Shown here piece by piece: positions 8,090 to 16,475 of a stretch of 64,000 nt of DNA. The notes under the pieces are model-generated. The model searched no databases. It was not told where the DNA came from and saw nothing but the letters and a program-made list of their open reading frames with translations. The translations under genes were made by a program, and so were the position numbers. Source of the stretch: Ensifer adhaerens. Lineage in GTDB: Bacteria; Pseudomonadota; Alphaproteobacteria; Rhizobiales; Rhizobiaceae. The stretch is from positions 1-64,000 of the forward strand of contig NZ_CP015880.1 in the NCBI RefSeq assembly GCF_000697965.2, read 5' to 3'. The first letter of the stretch is position 1. Every line of letters begins with the position of its first letter.

Positions 8090-9276
8090 AGATCAGCGAC
8101 CACGGCGTCGAGGATCAGCATGCCGGCCGGCGTGCAGCGCAGACGCGAATTGCCCAGCCGCTCGATGAAGCCGTGATCGATCAGGAACTGCTCGCGCTCC
8201 GGGTCCGGGTCGCGGCCGGACAGCGTCTGCCATCGCGCCAAGTCGACGCCTTCCTTGAGGCGCAGACCCATCAGCAACAACTCGTCGGACTGTGCTTCGA
8301 GATCGAGGGATTCCCGCTCGATCATGCCGTGACCATGGGTCTCGACGAGCCGCAGCCATTCCTCCGGCTTGCGCTCCGTAGAGGTCGCGATCTTGCCATT
8401 GCCGATGCCCAGGCGCCCGTGGGCGCCCGGGCCGATGCCGGCATAGTCGCCGTAGCGCCAATAGGTGAGGTTGTGCCGGCTCTCGGCACCCGGGCGGGCG
8501 TGGTTTGAAACTTCGTAGGCCGGCATGCCGATGGCGGCGGTAATGTCCTGCGTCGCCTCGTAAAGCACTGCCGACTGCTCGCCATCAGGCACGATCAGCT
8601 TGCCGGCCTTCTGCAGGCCGTAAAAGGGCGTGCCCTCCTCGATCGTCAGCTGGTAGAGCGACAGATGGTCGACCGCATAGGAGACGGCTTCCTTCAGCTC
8701 ATGCTCCCATTCTTCGACCGTCTGGTTCGGACGGGCATAGATCAGGTCGAAGGACATGCGCGGGAAGATCTCGCGCGCCAGCCGGATCGCCTTCAGCGCG
8801 TCCTCGACATTGTGCAGCCGTCCGAGGAACTTCAGATCGCGGTCGTTCAGCGCCTGGACGCCGAGCGAGACGCGATTGACACCGGCAGCGCGGTAGCCGT
8901 GGAAACGCGTCGCTTCGACGCTCGACGGGTTCGCCTCCATGGTGATTTCGATGCCGTCGGGCACATGCCAATGGCGAGCGATGCCCTGGAGGATGGCATC
9001 GACCGTCGACGGCTCCATCAAGGACGGCGTGCCGCCGCCCATGAACACGCTGGTGACCGTGCGCGGGCCGGAGAGTTCGCGCACCTCTTCCATTTCCTTA
9101 AGGAAAGCTGCAACGAAACGCGGCTGGTCCACCGGCTGGTGGCGCACATGGCTGTTGAAGTCGCAATAGGGGCACTTGGCCGCGCAGAACGGCCAATGCA
9201 CGTAGACCCCGAAACCGGGGTCCATGCCGTCACCGATCGCCGATAGCGTGGCAGTTTGCATTATTGCGTCTCTCAT
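8077..9276 (-). CDS. hemW: Radical SAM heme chaperone HemW (HemN-like)
   Basis: A protein of about 399 residues with the radical-SAM cluster motif CxxxCxxC in FCAAKCPYCDF near the N-terminus, preceded by YVHWPF. The SAM-binding glycine region is MGGGTPS, and a HemN C-terminal domain follows (LLMGLRLKEGVDL). HemW binds heme and is implicated in heme delivery to respiratory enzymes. It lacks the N-terminal residues of true coproporphyrinogen dehydrogenase HemN, so HemW is the better name. The frame opens at 9414, inside rdgB; I prefer ATG 9276, with ATG 9261 also plausible. It is the last gene of a minus-strand run rph–VOC–rdgB–hemW. Confidence 0.9.
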   Translation of the reverse strand: MRDAIMQTATLSAIGDGMDPGFGVYVHWPFCAAKCPYCDFNSHVRHQPVDQPRFVAAFLKEMEEVRELSGPRTVTSVFMGGGTPSLMEPSTVDAILQGIARHWHVPDGIEITMEANPSSVEATRFHGYRAAGVNRVSLGVQALNDRDLKFLGRLHNVEDALKAIRLAREIFPRMSFDLIYARPNQTVEEWEHELKEAVSYAVDHLSLYQLTIEEGTPFYGLQKAGKLIVPDGEQSAVLYEATQDITAAIGMPAYEVSNHARPGAESRHNLTYWRYGDYAGIGPGAHGRLGIGNGKIATSTERKPEEWLRLVETHGHGMIERESLDLEAQSDELLLMGLRLKEGVDLARWQTLSGRDPDPEREQFLIDHGFIERLGNSRLRCTPAGMLILDAVVADLACP

Positions 9277-9292
9277 GGTCACTTTCAGTAGA

Positions 9293-9340
9293 GAGCGGGA
9301 TGCGGGCGGAAAACCGCACGCACTTTTCCTCATCCCGCTC
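9293..9340. repeat. Palindromic intergenic repeat between rdgB and hemW
   Basis: Outer arms GAGCGGGATG (9293–9302) and CATCCCGCTC (9331–9340) enclose a GCGGAAAACCGC core and a TTTTCC segment. The same kind of core (GCGGTTTTCCGC, with AAGTGCG nearby) recurs at about 35945, in the 54715 array and, more diverged, at 44803. It looks like a dispersed rhizobial palindromic element. Confidence 0.7.
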
Positions 9341-9343
9341 AGA

Positions 9344-9988
9344 TCAGGCTCCGAGGCAGGTCTCGGCAAAGATCTTGAAGGCGCGGGCGCGGTGCGACAG
9401 AGCCTCTTCGTCACCCGGCTTCCAGCCGTGTTTCTCGTCGGCGCTCATCTCGCCGAAGGTGGTCTCGTAGCCCTTGGGCTGGAACACCGGATCATAGCCG
9501 AAGCCCTGGCCGCCGCGCGGCGGCCAGACGACGAAACCTTCGACCTCGCCGCGGAAGAGCTCGACATGACCGTCCGGCCAGGCAAGGCAAAGAACCGAGA
9601 CGAAACGGGCGGTGCGCTCGGAAGGCGTTTTGGCGCCTTTCTCCTGCAGCGCATCTTCGACCTTCTGCATGGCCATGGCGAAGTCGCGGCTGCCATCTTC
9701 GCGCTCGGCCCAGTTGGCCGTATAGACGCCGGGCGCTCCATCGAGCGCGTCGATCGCGAGACCAGAATCGTCCGAAAGTGCCGGCAGGCCGGAGGCCTTG
9801 GCCGAGGCGAGCGCCTTGATCGCGGCGTTCTCCTCGAAAGTGGTGCCGGTCTCGTCGGGCTCGATGAAGTTGAGGTCTGCGGCCGACTTCGCCTCGAAGC
9901 CGAGCGGGCCGATGAGATCGCGGATTTCGCGGATCTTGCCGGCGTTGTGGCTGGCGACGATCAGCGTCTTGTTGTCCAGTTTGCGCAT
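9344..9988 (-). CDS. rdgB: XTP/dITP diphosphatase (Ham1/RdgB family)
   Basis: A 214-residue house-cleaning pyrophosphatase that hydrolyses non-canonical purine nucleoside triphosphates (dITP, XTP) to monophosphates and so keeps them out of DNA and RNA. Family motifs are present: [10 protein letters not shown] at the N-terminus, [11 protein letters not shown], the catalytic DDSGLAID region, and [10 protein letters not shown] followed by SHRARAF near the C-terminus. I chose ATG 9988 for the normal N-terminus ([15 protein letters not shown]). ATG 10009 is an alternative that overlaps the upstream VOC stop as ATGA. Confidence 0.94.
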   Translation of the reverse strand: MRKLDNKTLIVASHNAGKIREIRDLIGPLGFEAKSAADLNFIEPDETGTTFEENAAIKALASAKASGLPALSDDSGLAIDALDGAPGVYTANWAEREDGSRDFAMAMQKVEDALQEKGAKTPSERTARFVSVLCLAWPDGHVELFRGEVEGFVVWPPRGGQGFGYDPVFQPKGYETTFGEMSADEKHGWKPGDEEALSHRARAFKIFAETCLGA

Positions 9989-10005
9989 GGTGTCTCGTTT
10001 CGTGT

Positions 10006-10401
10006 TCATTCGATGGACCAGAGGCCCGGTTCCGCACATTCAAGGCTGTTGCCGGCCGGGTCGCGGAAATAGAAGGACCGCGCCCCGTTCGGCCAGCGGG
10101 TGTCCGCTTCGATCGCGATGCCCGCCGCTTCCAGTTTCGCCTTCCAGGCGTCCAGCGCTGCGGCGGAAACCCGGAAGCACATGTGGCCCTGGCCGCTCGT
10201 GCCGTGCGGGATCGGCGGCTTCAGCGTTTCGGCCGGATTGAAAATCAGAAGCACGCCCGGTCCGCAGCGATAGAAGACGTGGCGGTTGCCGGCACGCGTG
10301 ATCTTTGCGAGCCCGAGAATGCCACCGTAGAAGGCCTCGGCGGCATCGAGATCACCCACGTAAAGGGCGGTCTCGAGAATGCCTTCCAGCGCCGGGGCCA
10401 T
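10006..10401 (-). CDS. VOC-family (glyoxalase/dioxygenase-like) protein
   Basis: A 131-residue single-module vicinal-oxygen-chelate protein. It contains the two beta-alpha-beta-beta-beta repeats typical of the fold: [20 protein letters not shown] at the start, GHMCFRV in the middle, and [17 protein letters not shown] at the end. The glutamate of the last segment and the histidine of GHMCF fit metal ligands of the family. Substrate is unknown. It sits between rph and rdgB with short gaps (15 bases to rph), and an AAGGA ribosome-binding site precedes the ATG. Confidence 0.85.
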   Translation of the reverse strand: MAPALEGILETALYVGDLDAAEAFYGGILGLAKITRAGNRHVFYRCGPGVLLIFNPAETLKPPIPHGTSGQGHMCFRVSAAALDAWKAKLEAAGIAIEADTRWPNGARSFYFRDPAGNSLECAEPGLWSIE

Positions 10402-10416
10402 CTTGACGTTCCTTCC

Positions 10417-11136
10417 TCAGCCGGCGATCGCCTGCTTCTGCAGCGCGACCAGTTCGGCAATGCCGGTCTTGGCAAGGCCCATCAGGCTCGCGAATTCCTC
10501 TTCCGAGAACGGCTTGCCTTCGGCCGTGCCCTGGATCTCGACGATGCCGCCGGAGCCGGTCATGACGAAGTTGGCGTCGGTCTCGGCAGCGGAATCTTCG
10601 AGGTAATCGAGATCGATTACCGACTGGTTGGCGAAGATGCCGCAGGAAATGGCGGCGACATGATCCTTCAGGACCTTCTCGACCTTGACCATGTTGCGGG
10701 CTTCCATCCACTTCAGGCAGTCGTGGAGCGCGATCCAGGCGCCGGTGATCGAGGCAGTGCGCGTGCCGCCATCGGCCTGGATGACGTCGCAGTCGATCGA
10801 GATCTGGCGTTCGCCGAGCGCCGGCAGATCGACCACGGCGCGCAGCGACCGGCCGATCAGCCGCTGGATTTCCTGGGTGCGGCCGCTCTGCTTGCCGCTG
10901 GCAGCCTCGCGTCGCATGCGCTCGCCGGTGGCGCGCGGCAGCATGCCGTATTCCGCCGTCACCCAGCCCTTGCCGCCATTGCGCAGCCAGGCCGGAACCT
11001 TTTCCTCAAGGCTTGCAGTGCACAGCACATGCGTGTCGCCGAACCGCACCAGACAGGAGCCTTCCGCATGCTTGGAAAAATTGCGCTCGAAAGAAACCTT
11101 GCGCATTTGATCGGTTTTTCTGCCGGATGGCCGCAT
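10417..11136 (-). CDS. rph: Ribonuclease PH
   Basis: A 239-residue phosphorolytic 3'-to-5' exoribonuclease that trims tRNA 3' ends. RNase PH hallmarks are RPSGR at the N-terminus, [16 protein letters not shown], the basic tRNA-binding segment [36 protein letters not shown] and the catalytic-site sequence [12 protein letters not shown] 11136 has AGGAG upstream. It heads a minus-strand run with the VOC gene, rdgB and hemW, and is divergent from hrcA. The rph–hrcA neighbourhood is common in Rhizobiales. Confidence 0.96.
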   Translation of the reverse strand: MRPSGRKTDQMRKVSFERNFSKHAEGSCLVRFGDTHVLCTASLEEKVPAWLRNGGKGWVTAEYGMLPRATGERMRREAASGKQSGRTQEIQRLIGRSLRAVVDLPALGERQISIDCDVIQADGGTRTASITGAWIALHDCLKWMEARNMVKVEKVLKDHVAAISCGIFANQSVIDLDYLEDSAAETDANFVMTGSGGIVEIQGTAEGKPFSEEEFASLMGLAKTGIAELVALQKQAIAG

Positions 11137-11170
11137 CGTCAACTCCTATCGTATCTCGTGAGCCTTCTAC

Positions 11171-11272
11171 TGCATAATTCCCTAAATCGAAATCGATTTA
11201 GGGACAAAATTATGCAGCAGTTTAAGGTGCTGCAGCGACCTTTGGCGCGTCCAAGGATGCGCGGCGCTGCAG
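11171..11272. repeat. RIME-like element, copy 1, between rph and hrcA
   Basis: About 102 bases with two adjoining palindromes. The first has arms TGCATAATT (11171–11179) / AATTATGCA (11208–11216) and an inner perfect stem CCCTAAATCG / CGATTTAGGG. The second has arms CTGCAGCG (11230–11237) / CGCTGCAG (11265–11272). The sequence between the two (GCAG...AAGGTGCTGCAGCGACCTTTG) matches copy 2 at 12495–12595. Size and two-palindrome structure fit the rhizobial RIME elements as I remember them. Confidence 0.8.
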
Positions 11273-11331
11273 AGCATGGCAGAGGTAAAGGGATCCGGTG
11301 GAAAGCCGGGCATTCGACCGTTTTTTCCCTT

Positions 11332-11360
11332 TTGCCAACGGACCGCAGGGACACTATATT
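11332..11360 (+). promoter_or_regulatory. Candidate sigma-70 promoter of hrcA
   Basis: TTGCCA and TATATT are separated by 17 bases, with the hrcA start codon 38 bases beyond the -10 element. I find no CIRCE inverted repeat (TTAGCACTC-N9-GAGTGCTAA) here, so HrcA autoregulation through CIRCE is not supported at this gene. Confidence 0.6.
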
Positions 11361-11398
11361 CCGGCCACGGCAGGATGTGCCTGCATATGTGGAGTGAC

Positions 11399-12478
11399 AT
11401 GGTACTGCGCAATCCCGGAGCAAAGGAAATCGCCGCGGCGCTCGACGAGCGCTCGGGCGAAATCTTCCGTCGCATCGTGGAGACCTATCTGACGAGCGGC
11501 GAGCCGCTCGGCTCGCGCAACCTGTCGCGGCTTTTGCCAATGGCGCTGTCGCCTGCCTCCGTGCGCAACGTGATGAGCGATCTCGAAGATCTCGGTCTCA
11601 TCTATTCGCCGCATGTCAGTGCCGGTCGCCTGCCGACCCAGACGGGCCTGCGCTTCTTCGTCGACGCCTTCATGCAGGTCGGAAATCTATCGCCCGAAGA
11701 TCGCGCCTCGATCGACCGCCATGTCCGGCGCGACGACCATACCCAGCCGGTCGATACGCTTTTGACCGAAGCGAGCCAGATGCTGTCGGGCATGTCGCGC
11801 GGCGCGGGTCTCGTCATCACCGCCAAGGCCGATCCGGTGCTGAAGCATGTCGAGTTCATCCGCCTGGCGCCGACCAAGGCGCTGGCCGTGCTCGTCGGCG
11901 AACATGACCAGGTGGAAAACCGCATCATCGAGCTCCCGGCCGGCGTCACCAGTTCGCAGCTCACGGAAGCGGCGAACTTCCTCAACGCCCATCTCGCCGG
12001 ACAGACGATCGCCGAGGTGCGGGCGCAGCTCGAAAAGGTGAAATTGACGGTGCGCGGCGAGCTCGACGCGCTGTCGCAGGATCTTGTCGAGCGCGGTCTC
12101 GCCATCTGGTCGGGCAACGAGGGCGACGAGAAGCCGGCGCGCCTGATCGTGCGCGGCCGCGCCAACCTGCTCGAAGGCCTCGAGGGTGCCGAGGACATCG
12201 ACCGGCTCAGAATGCTGTTCGACGATCTCGAAAAGAAGGACAGCATGATCGAGCTGCTCGATCTCGCCGAAAGCGGCCCTGGGGTGCGGATATTCATAGG
12301 CTCGGAAAACAAGCTGTTTTCGCTTTCCGGCTCGTCGTTGATCGTCGCGCCCTATCGCGATGGCGAGGACCGCATCGTCGGCGCCGTCGGCGTCATCGGG
12401 CCGACGCGGCTCAACTACTCGCGCATCGTTCCGATGGTCGATTATACCGCGCAGCTGATGTCGCGGCTTTCGCGCTAA
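11399..12478 (+). CDS. hrcA: Heat-inducible transcription repressor HrcA
   Basis: A 359-residue repressor that binds CIRCE operators, in alphaproteobacteria mainly upstream of groESL, and whose activity depends on GroEL. An N-terminal winged helix is visible ([21 protein letters not shown], then [19 protein letters not shown] and [11 protein letters not shown], residues about 15–75). A GAF-like dimerisation domain follows, ending near [18 protein letters not shown], a classic HrcA segment. ATG 11399 gives the normal N-terminus and has TGGAG upstream. grpE follows on the same strand, but with its own heat-shock promoter and a RIME-like element in between. Confidence 0.95.
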   Translation: MVLRNPGAKEIAAALDERSGEIFRRIVETYLTSGEPLGSRNLSRLLPMALSPASVRNVMSDLEDLGLIYSPHVSAGRLPTQTGLRFFVDAFMQVGNLSPEDRASIDRHVRRDDHTQPVDTLLTEASQMLSGMSRGAGLVITAKADPVLKHVEFIRLAPTKALAVLVGEHDQVENRIIELPAGVTSSQLTEAANFLNAHLAGQTIAEVRAQLEKVKLTVRGELDALSQDLVERGLAIWSGNEGDEKPARLIVRGRANLLEGLEGAEDIDRLRMLFDDLEKKDSMIELLDLAESGPGVRIFIGSENKLFSLSGSSLIVAPYRDGEDRIVGAVGVIGPTRLNYSRIVPMVDYTAQLMSRLSR

Positions 12479-12494
12479 GGGCGCTTTTCGTTGC

Positions 12495-12595
12495 TGCATG
12501 TCTCATTGATCGATCTCGATGAAGGACAAAGACATGCAGCAAATCAAAGTGCTACAGCGACCTTTGCGCGTCTGATAAGACGCGCGGCGCTGTAG
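12495..12595. repeat. RIME-like element, copy 2, between hrcA and grpE
   Basis: The element has two palindromes. Arms TGCATGTCT (12495–12503) / AGACATGCA (12530–12538) form the first. CTACAGCG (12552–12559) / CGCTGTAG (12588–12595), with an inner GCGCGTCT-gata-AGACGCGC stem, form the second. Compared with copy 1, arm bases differ but the partner arm changes with them, so pairing is kept in both. Confidence 0.8.
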
Positions 12596-12610
12596 GAGCG
12601 CGATTGAACC

Positions 12611-12639
12611 CTTGATTTTTCGGCCCCAAACCTCGATAT
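12611..12639 (+). promoter_or_regulatory. Candidate sigma-32 (RpoH) promoter of grpE
   Basis: CTTGATT, 14 bases, then CTCGATAT resembles the heat-shock consensus CTTGAAA-N13/15-CCCCATNT. The same 7+14+8 layout occurs upstream of hsp20 at 55899–55927. The start codon of grpE is about 100 bases downstream. Confidence 0.6.
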
Positions 12640-12740
12640 CGGCTTCAAATCCAGTCCCTAAGCATTTTTGCTGAAACGCAGGCTCGCGCTTGCGGCGTGG
12701 AAATGCGAAGGACAATAGAGACGACACTGCGGAGAACGTC

Positions 12741-13349
12741 ATGACCGACGATACGAACAAGCACGGACCCGAGGCCACCGACGAGGTATTCGACGCCGCA
12801 CCGGACGCTGCCGAGGCAGCAGCCGTTGCCGAGCCCGATCCGTTGGAACTCGCCCGGGCCGAAAGCGCCGAGCTGCGCGACAAGTACCTTCGGCTTGCCG
12901 CCGAAATGGACAACCTGCGCCGTCGCACCGAACGCGACGTCAAGGATGCCAAGTCCTACTCCGTCGCTGGCTTTGCCCGCGACATGCTGGCGGTATCTGA
13001 CAACCTGCGCCGCGCGCTCGATGCCATTCCCGCGGAAGCCAAGGAAGCCGGTGAGGCCGGTCTCAACACGCTGATCGAAGGCGTGGAGATGACCGAGCGC
13101 TCGATGCTCTCGGCGCTTGAGCGCCACGGCGTCAAGAAGCTGGAGCCGGAAGGCCAGAAGTTCGACCCGAACTTCCACCAGGCGATGTTCGAAATCCCGA
13201 ATGCGGATGTGCCGAACAACACGGTGCTGCAGGTCGTCCAGGCCGGCTACACCATCGGCGACCGCGTCCTGCGTCCGGCCATGGTCGGCGTTTCCAAGGG
13301 CGGCCCCAAGGTCGTCGCTGGCGAAAACGGCGACGCGCCGACCGCCTGA
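12741..13349 (+). CDS. grpE: Nucleotide exchange factor GrpE
   Basis: The 202-residue co-chaperone releases ADP from DnaK. After an acidic, variable N-terminus comes a long coiled coil (about 40–95, [19 protein letters not shown]). The beta domain that contacts DnaK follows, with the GrpE signature [14 protein letters not shown], then [26 protein letters not shown] 12741 follows GGAG; the open frame to 12690 adds an atypical basic segment. It has a sigma-32-like promoter and a strong terminator, so it can be expressed alone. Confidence 0.97.
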   Translation: MTDDTNKHGPEATDEVFDAAPDAAEAAAVAEPDPLELARAESAELRDKYLRLAAEMDNLRRRTERDVKDAKSYSVAGFARDMLAVSDNLRRALDAIPAEAKEAGEAGLNTLIEGVEMTERSMLSALERHGVKKLEPEGQKFDPNFHQAMFEIPNADVPNNTVLQVVQAGYTIGDRVLRPAMVGVSKGGPKVVAGENGDAPTA

Positions 13350-13370
13350 TCCTGCTGATCAGAATTCAAC

Positions 13371-13407
13371 AAGAACGCCGCGCGAACTTCGCGCGGCGTT
13401 CTTGTTT
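13371..13407 (+). terminator. Rho-independent terminator of grpE
   Basis: A 16-base perfect inverted repeat (AAGAACGCCGCGCGAA / TTCGCGCGGCGTTCTT) with almost no loop is followed by GTTT. It sits between grpE and the convergent ALO-type gene and could act on both strands. Confidence 0.82.
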
Positions 13408-13443
13408 GGGCTGAGCGCAGCGGCGTGCGTTCGTTCGCCGGCG

Positions 13444-14679
13444 CTATCCGAACAGTTGCTGCAGGTGATCGTTGAGGAAACGTCCCTCGGGATCGACCTT
13501 GGCCCTCAGTGCCCGGAAATCGCCCGCTCGGGGGTAGAGTGCCGTCACATCCTCGGCACCGAGGAAATGCAGCTTGCCCCAGTGCGGCCGCGAACCGTAC
13601 TGCCTGAGGATCGTGTCCACGTCCTTCAGATATTCCCAATAGTCGGTGCCGGGTTCGCCCGAGACCGAAAGCGTGATCGAATCCTGCTCGAAGAAGGGGC
13701 TGATCCAGCCGGTATCGCCGGCGGTGAAGCGATACTCGATCGGGTAGATGCAGGTCGGGTGCTTTTCCAGCATCAGCTTGCGCACCGCCTTTACCGCTTC
13801 CTTGCCGTGGGCGACGGGCACCGCATATTCGAGCTCGTGGAAGTTCGGCACGTATTCGATCGGGTAGATCTCCGAGGAATAAGCGATCTTCTCGAACCCG
13901 CGCTCCATCGGCGCTTCCTCGGTGATGTCGATCACCTTCATCTCGCAGACGTCGGAGGTCCTGTCCGTGGTCGACACCGAGGCCGTGTCCGGCAGGCAGT
14001 AGCAGTGGCGGCTCTCCGGAACCGGGCACCAGAAGAAACCGAAATGGCGGTGCTTGGCGGCAAGCTCGTCGTGCTGTTCGATCATTTCGTCGAAGGTGCA
14101 GCGCCAGAGCTTTTCATGGAGATTGTAGCTTTCCATCGCCTGTAATGTGATCTCCGAGATCACGCCGAGCATGCCGACCGAGACGCGCGCCGCCTCCAGC
14201 AGATCCGGCGTGGTCTCGTCGACCACGAGGATGCTGCCGTCGGGCTGAACCAGCCGCATGCCGACGATCTGCGAGGCCATGTTGCCGAGCCTGGCGCCGG
14301 TGCCATGTGTGCCGGTCGTCAGCGCGCCGGCTAGCGCCTGGCTGTCGATATCGCCCTGGTTGATCAGCGACAGGCCGTTCTCCTTCAGCACCTTGCCGAG
14401 CTGGTTGATAGTGGTGCCGGCCTTGACCGCCACGCGCTTGCGGGTGCTGTCGATGTTGACGACGCCCTGCATGCTCGAGAGTGTCAGCTGTAGCCCGCTG
14501 GTAAGCGCCACTGGCGTGAAGGAATGTCCGGAACCGGCGCAGCGAACGTTCAGCCCTTGCGCGGTTGCCTCGCGCACCATTTCGGCAAGTGCCGCCTCAC
14601 TCTCCGGCGCGCCGCGATGGCGCACGATGCATGATTGGTTTCCGACCCAGTTGCGCCAGTGGCCACCTGCCTGAAGCAT
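13444..14679 (-). CDS. FAD-binding, D-arabinono-1,4-lactone oxidase-type oxidoreductase
   Basis: A 411-residue flavoprotein of the sugar-1,4-lactone oxidase group. The N-terminal FAD_binding_4 domain contains RCAGSGHSFTPVA and the cofactor-contacting segment DSQALAGALTTGTHGTG (about residues 45–140). The C-terminal ALO domain ends with HWGKLHFLGAEDVTALYPRA and VDPEGRFLNDHL, typical of gulonolactone/arabinonolactone/alditol oxidases. The His of the GTHGTG motif is the residue often tied covalently to FAD. It starts 12 bases after the SDR stop and has a strong ribosome-binding site (GAGGGAGGGG). Likely partner of that SDR in oxidising a sugar or polyol; substrate unknown. Confidence 0.85.
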   Translation of the reverse strand: MLQAGGHWRNWVGNQSCIVRHRGAPESEAALAEMVREATAQGLNVRCAGSGHSFTPVALTSGLQLTLSSMQGVVNIDSTRKRVAVKAGTTINQLGKVLKENGLSLINQGDIDSQALAGALTTGTHGTGARLGNMASQIVGMRLVQPDGSILVVDETTPDLLEAARVSVGMLGVISEITLQAMESYNLHEKLWRCTFDEMIEQHDELAAKHRHFGFFWCPVPESRHCYCLPDTASVSTTDRTSDVCEMKVIDITEEAPMERGFEKIAYSSEIYPIEYVPNFHELEYAVPVAHGKEAVKAVRKLMLEKHPTCIYPIEYRFTAGDTGWISPFFEQDSITLSVSGEPGTDYWEYLKDVDTILRQYGSRPHWGKLHFLGAEDVTALYPRAGDFRALRAKVDPEGRFLNDHLQQLFG

Positions 14680-14690
14680 TTTCCCCTCCC

Positions 14691-15458
14691 TCAAACCGCG
14701 GTGAAGCAATTGTCGACGAACAGATGCGTGCCGTTGATGAAGCTCGCCTCGTCACTCGCCAGAAACAATGCCGCGTTCGCCACTTCCTTCGGATCGCACA
14801 TGCGGCCCTGCTGCGCGGCGATCGCCGCTTCCGAAACGTCGACGCCGTATTTGCTGAGCCCGACGAGCTCGCGCTTGCCGTGGTCGGTGGCGATGAAGCC
14901 CGGGCAGACGGCGTTGCAGCGGATTCCGCGGTCGCGGAATTCCACGGCGATGGCGCGCGCGAACATGTGGCAGGCGCCCTTGGTGGTGTCATAGAGCACC
15001 TCCATCGGCGTTGCGGCCACGGCCGAAATCGACGAGGTGCAGACAATGCTGCCGCCGCCGGCCGCAAGCATGCCTGGCAGTACCGCCTTGGTCATCAGGA
15101 ACATGCTGCGCACATTGACCGCCATCAGCCGGTCCCACTCGTCCTCCTCCGTTTCGAGGAAGGGACCGACGGCGAGGATGCCGGCGTGGTTGAAAAGCAC
15201 GGTGATGGCGCCGAGGGCCGCTTCAACCGCCTTGACGGCGGACGTCACCTCGGCCGACACCGAGACGTCGGCCGGGGCAAAAATCGCCTCGCCGCCGTTG
15301 GCGCGGATCGAGGCGGCCACCTCTTCGCCTTTGCTGCGCGGCAGATCGACGATGCCGACCTTGGCGCCTTCGCGCGCGAAAAGTTCGGATGCGGCAAGAC
15401 CGCAGCCTCCCGCGCCACCGCTGATCAGCGCCACCTTGCCTGAAAGCCTGCCTGCCAT
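14691..15458 (-). CDS. Short-chain dehydrogenase/reductase (SDR)
   Basis: A 255-residue classical SDR using NAD(P). The glycine-rich cofactor loop reads SGGAGGCG, a variant of TGxxxGxG. Asp of VDLP suggests NAD preference. NHAG replaces the usual NNAG. The catalytic set is Ser of SSIS with Tyr and Lys of YDTTK. The C-terminus (ASFINGTHLFVDNCFTAV) lacks the common GG before the final Asp. It is the first gene of a two-gene operon with the ALO-type oxidase and is divergent from a LuxR-type regulator. A GGGGAGG ribosome-binding site precedes the ATG. Confidence 0.9.
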   Translation of the reverse strand: MAGRLSGKVALISGGAGGCGLAASELFAREGAKVGIVDLPRSKGEEVAASIRANGGEAIFAPADVSVSAEVTSAVKAVEAALGAITVLFNHAGILAVGPFLETEEDEWDRLMAVNVRSMFLMTKAVLPGMLAAGGGSIVCTSSISAVAATPMEVLYDTTKGACHMFARAIAVEFRDRGIRCNAVCPGFIATDHGKRELVGLSKYGVDVSEAAIAAQQGRMCDPKEVANAALFLASDEASFINGTHLFVDNCFTAV

Positions 15459-15608
15459 CGTAATCCTCCCCTTGGCGCATCCTTCGCAGCGGTCGCCGAT
15501 GACGACCCGCGACGGATCCGGTTTCTCACTCCCCTGGAATTATTGTTGACGAGTGAGGGGCTGTCGATATCCCATGGGGGATACGTAGGGTTGGGGGATG
15601 ACAAGGGA

Positions 15609-16421
15609 ATGCTCGCAAGCGAGTCCGTCGATATCTCGGCGATGATCGGCCTGATCGGCACGGAAGATTTCGGCCGAGCGCTCGATCGGATGCTCCGATC
15701 GGTCACCGGCTTCGATCTCTCGGTCGCGTTTGCCTATCCTTACGATGCAAGGCCGATCGTCCTGCATGACGGCTATACGGCCAAGGTGTCGGCAAGTGCG
15801 CTTTCCGCCTATCTCGGCGGCGCCTACCTGCTCGATCCCTTTTACGTCGCCTGTTGTGCCGGCCAGCCGGCAGGGCTCTGGCGAATGCGCGAGCTTGCGC
15901 CGGACCAGTTCTTCCTGTCCGACTTCTCGTCGTCGGCGGAAGTGCATCCCTGCGTGTCGATGGAATCCGGCGTTCTCGTCGAGGAGGTGGGCTTCGTCAT
16001 CCCGCTCGATGGTGGCCTGCAGGCGACCTACTCGTTGATGCGCGGCCGCGGCGGCGAGCCTTTCAGCGAGACGGAGCTGGCCAGGCTGCGCGTCTACGAG
16101 CCGATCGTGCGCGAGGCCATCAGGTCGAACTGGCGCCAGCAGGGCCAGACGATTGCGCCGTCGCCCTCCGAGGAGGGCGACGATGCGATGGAGGCGGCGT
16201 TCGAAAGCCTGTGTTCAGATCTACTGACCAAGCAGCAGCGCAACATCGTGCGCCTCATCCTTAGGGGCCACAGCAACCTGTCGATCGGCAAGGTGATGAA
16301 CATCGCCGAGGGCACGGTTCGCATCCACCGCAAGAACATCTATCGCCGGCTCGGCATTTCGAGCCAGGGTGCCCTGTTCCGGATTTTCATTGATCATTTG
16401 AACGGGCGTCAGCTCTACTGA
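15609..16421 (+). CDS. LuxR-type helix-turn-helix transcriptional regulator
   Basis: A 270-residue regulator. The C-terminal 60 residues form a LuxR/GerE helix-turn-helix (LTKQQRNIVRLILRGHSNLSIGKVMNIAEGTVRIHRKNIYRRL, read in parts). The N-terminal ~190 residues look like a sensor domain, but I do not recognise the acyl-homoserine-lactone-binding residues (conserved W/Y/D pattern), so the ligand is open. It is divergent from the SDR–ALO operon, which makes that operon its most likely target. The start is uncertain: ATG 15609 was chosen; a TTG at 15543 is the other in-frame option. Confidence 0.82.
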   Translation: MLASESVDISAMIGLIGTEDFGRALDRMLRSVTGFDLSVAFAYPYDARPIVLHDGYTAKVSASALSAYLGGAYLLDPFYVACCAGQPAGLWRMRELAPDQFFLSDFSSSAEVHPCVSMESGVLVEEVGFVIPLDGGLQATYSLMRGRGGEPFSETELARLRVYEPIVREAIRSNWRQQGQTIAPSPSEEGDDAMEAAFESLCSDLLTKQQRNIVRLILRGHSNLSIGKVMNIAEGTVRIHRKNIYRRLGISSQGALFRIFIDHLNGRQLY

Positions 16422-16475
16422 AGCAGGCTTCGAGCGACTGTGCGCATCCTGCCGGATGCGCCCCGTTGTTCAAGC

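Noticed and set aside
11143..11398. CIRCE operator before hrcA
   Set aside because: The inverted repeat present (CCCTAAATCG / CGATTTAGGG) does not match TTAGCACTC-N9-GAGTGCTAA and belongs to the RIME-like element.
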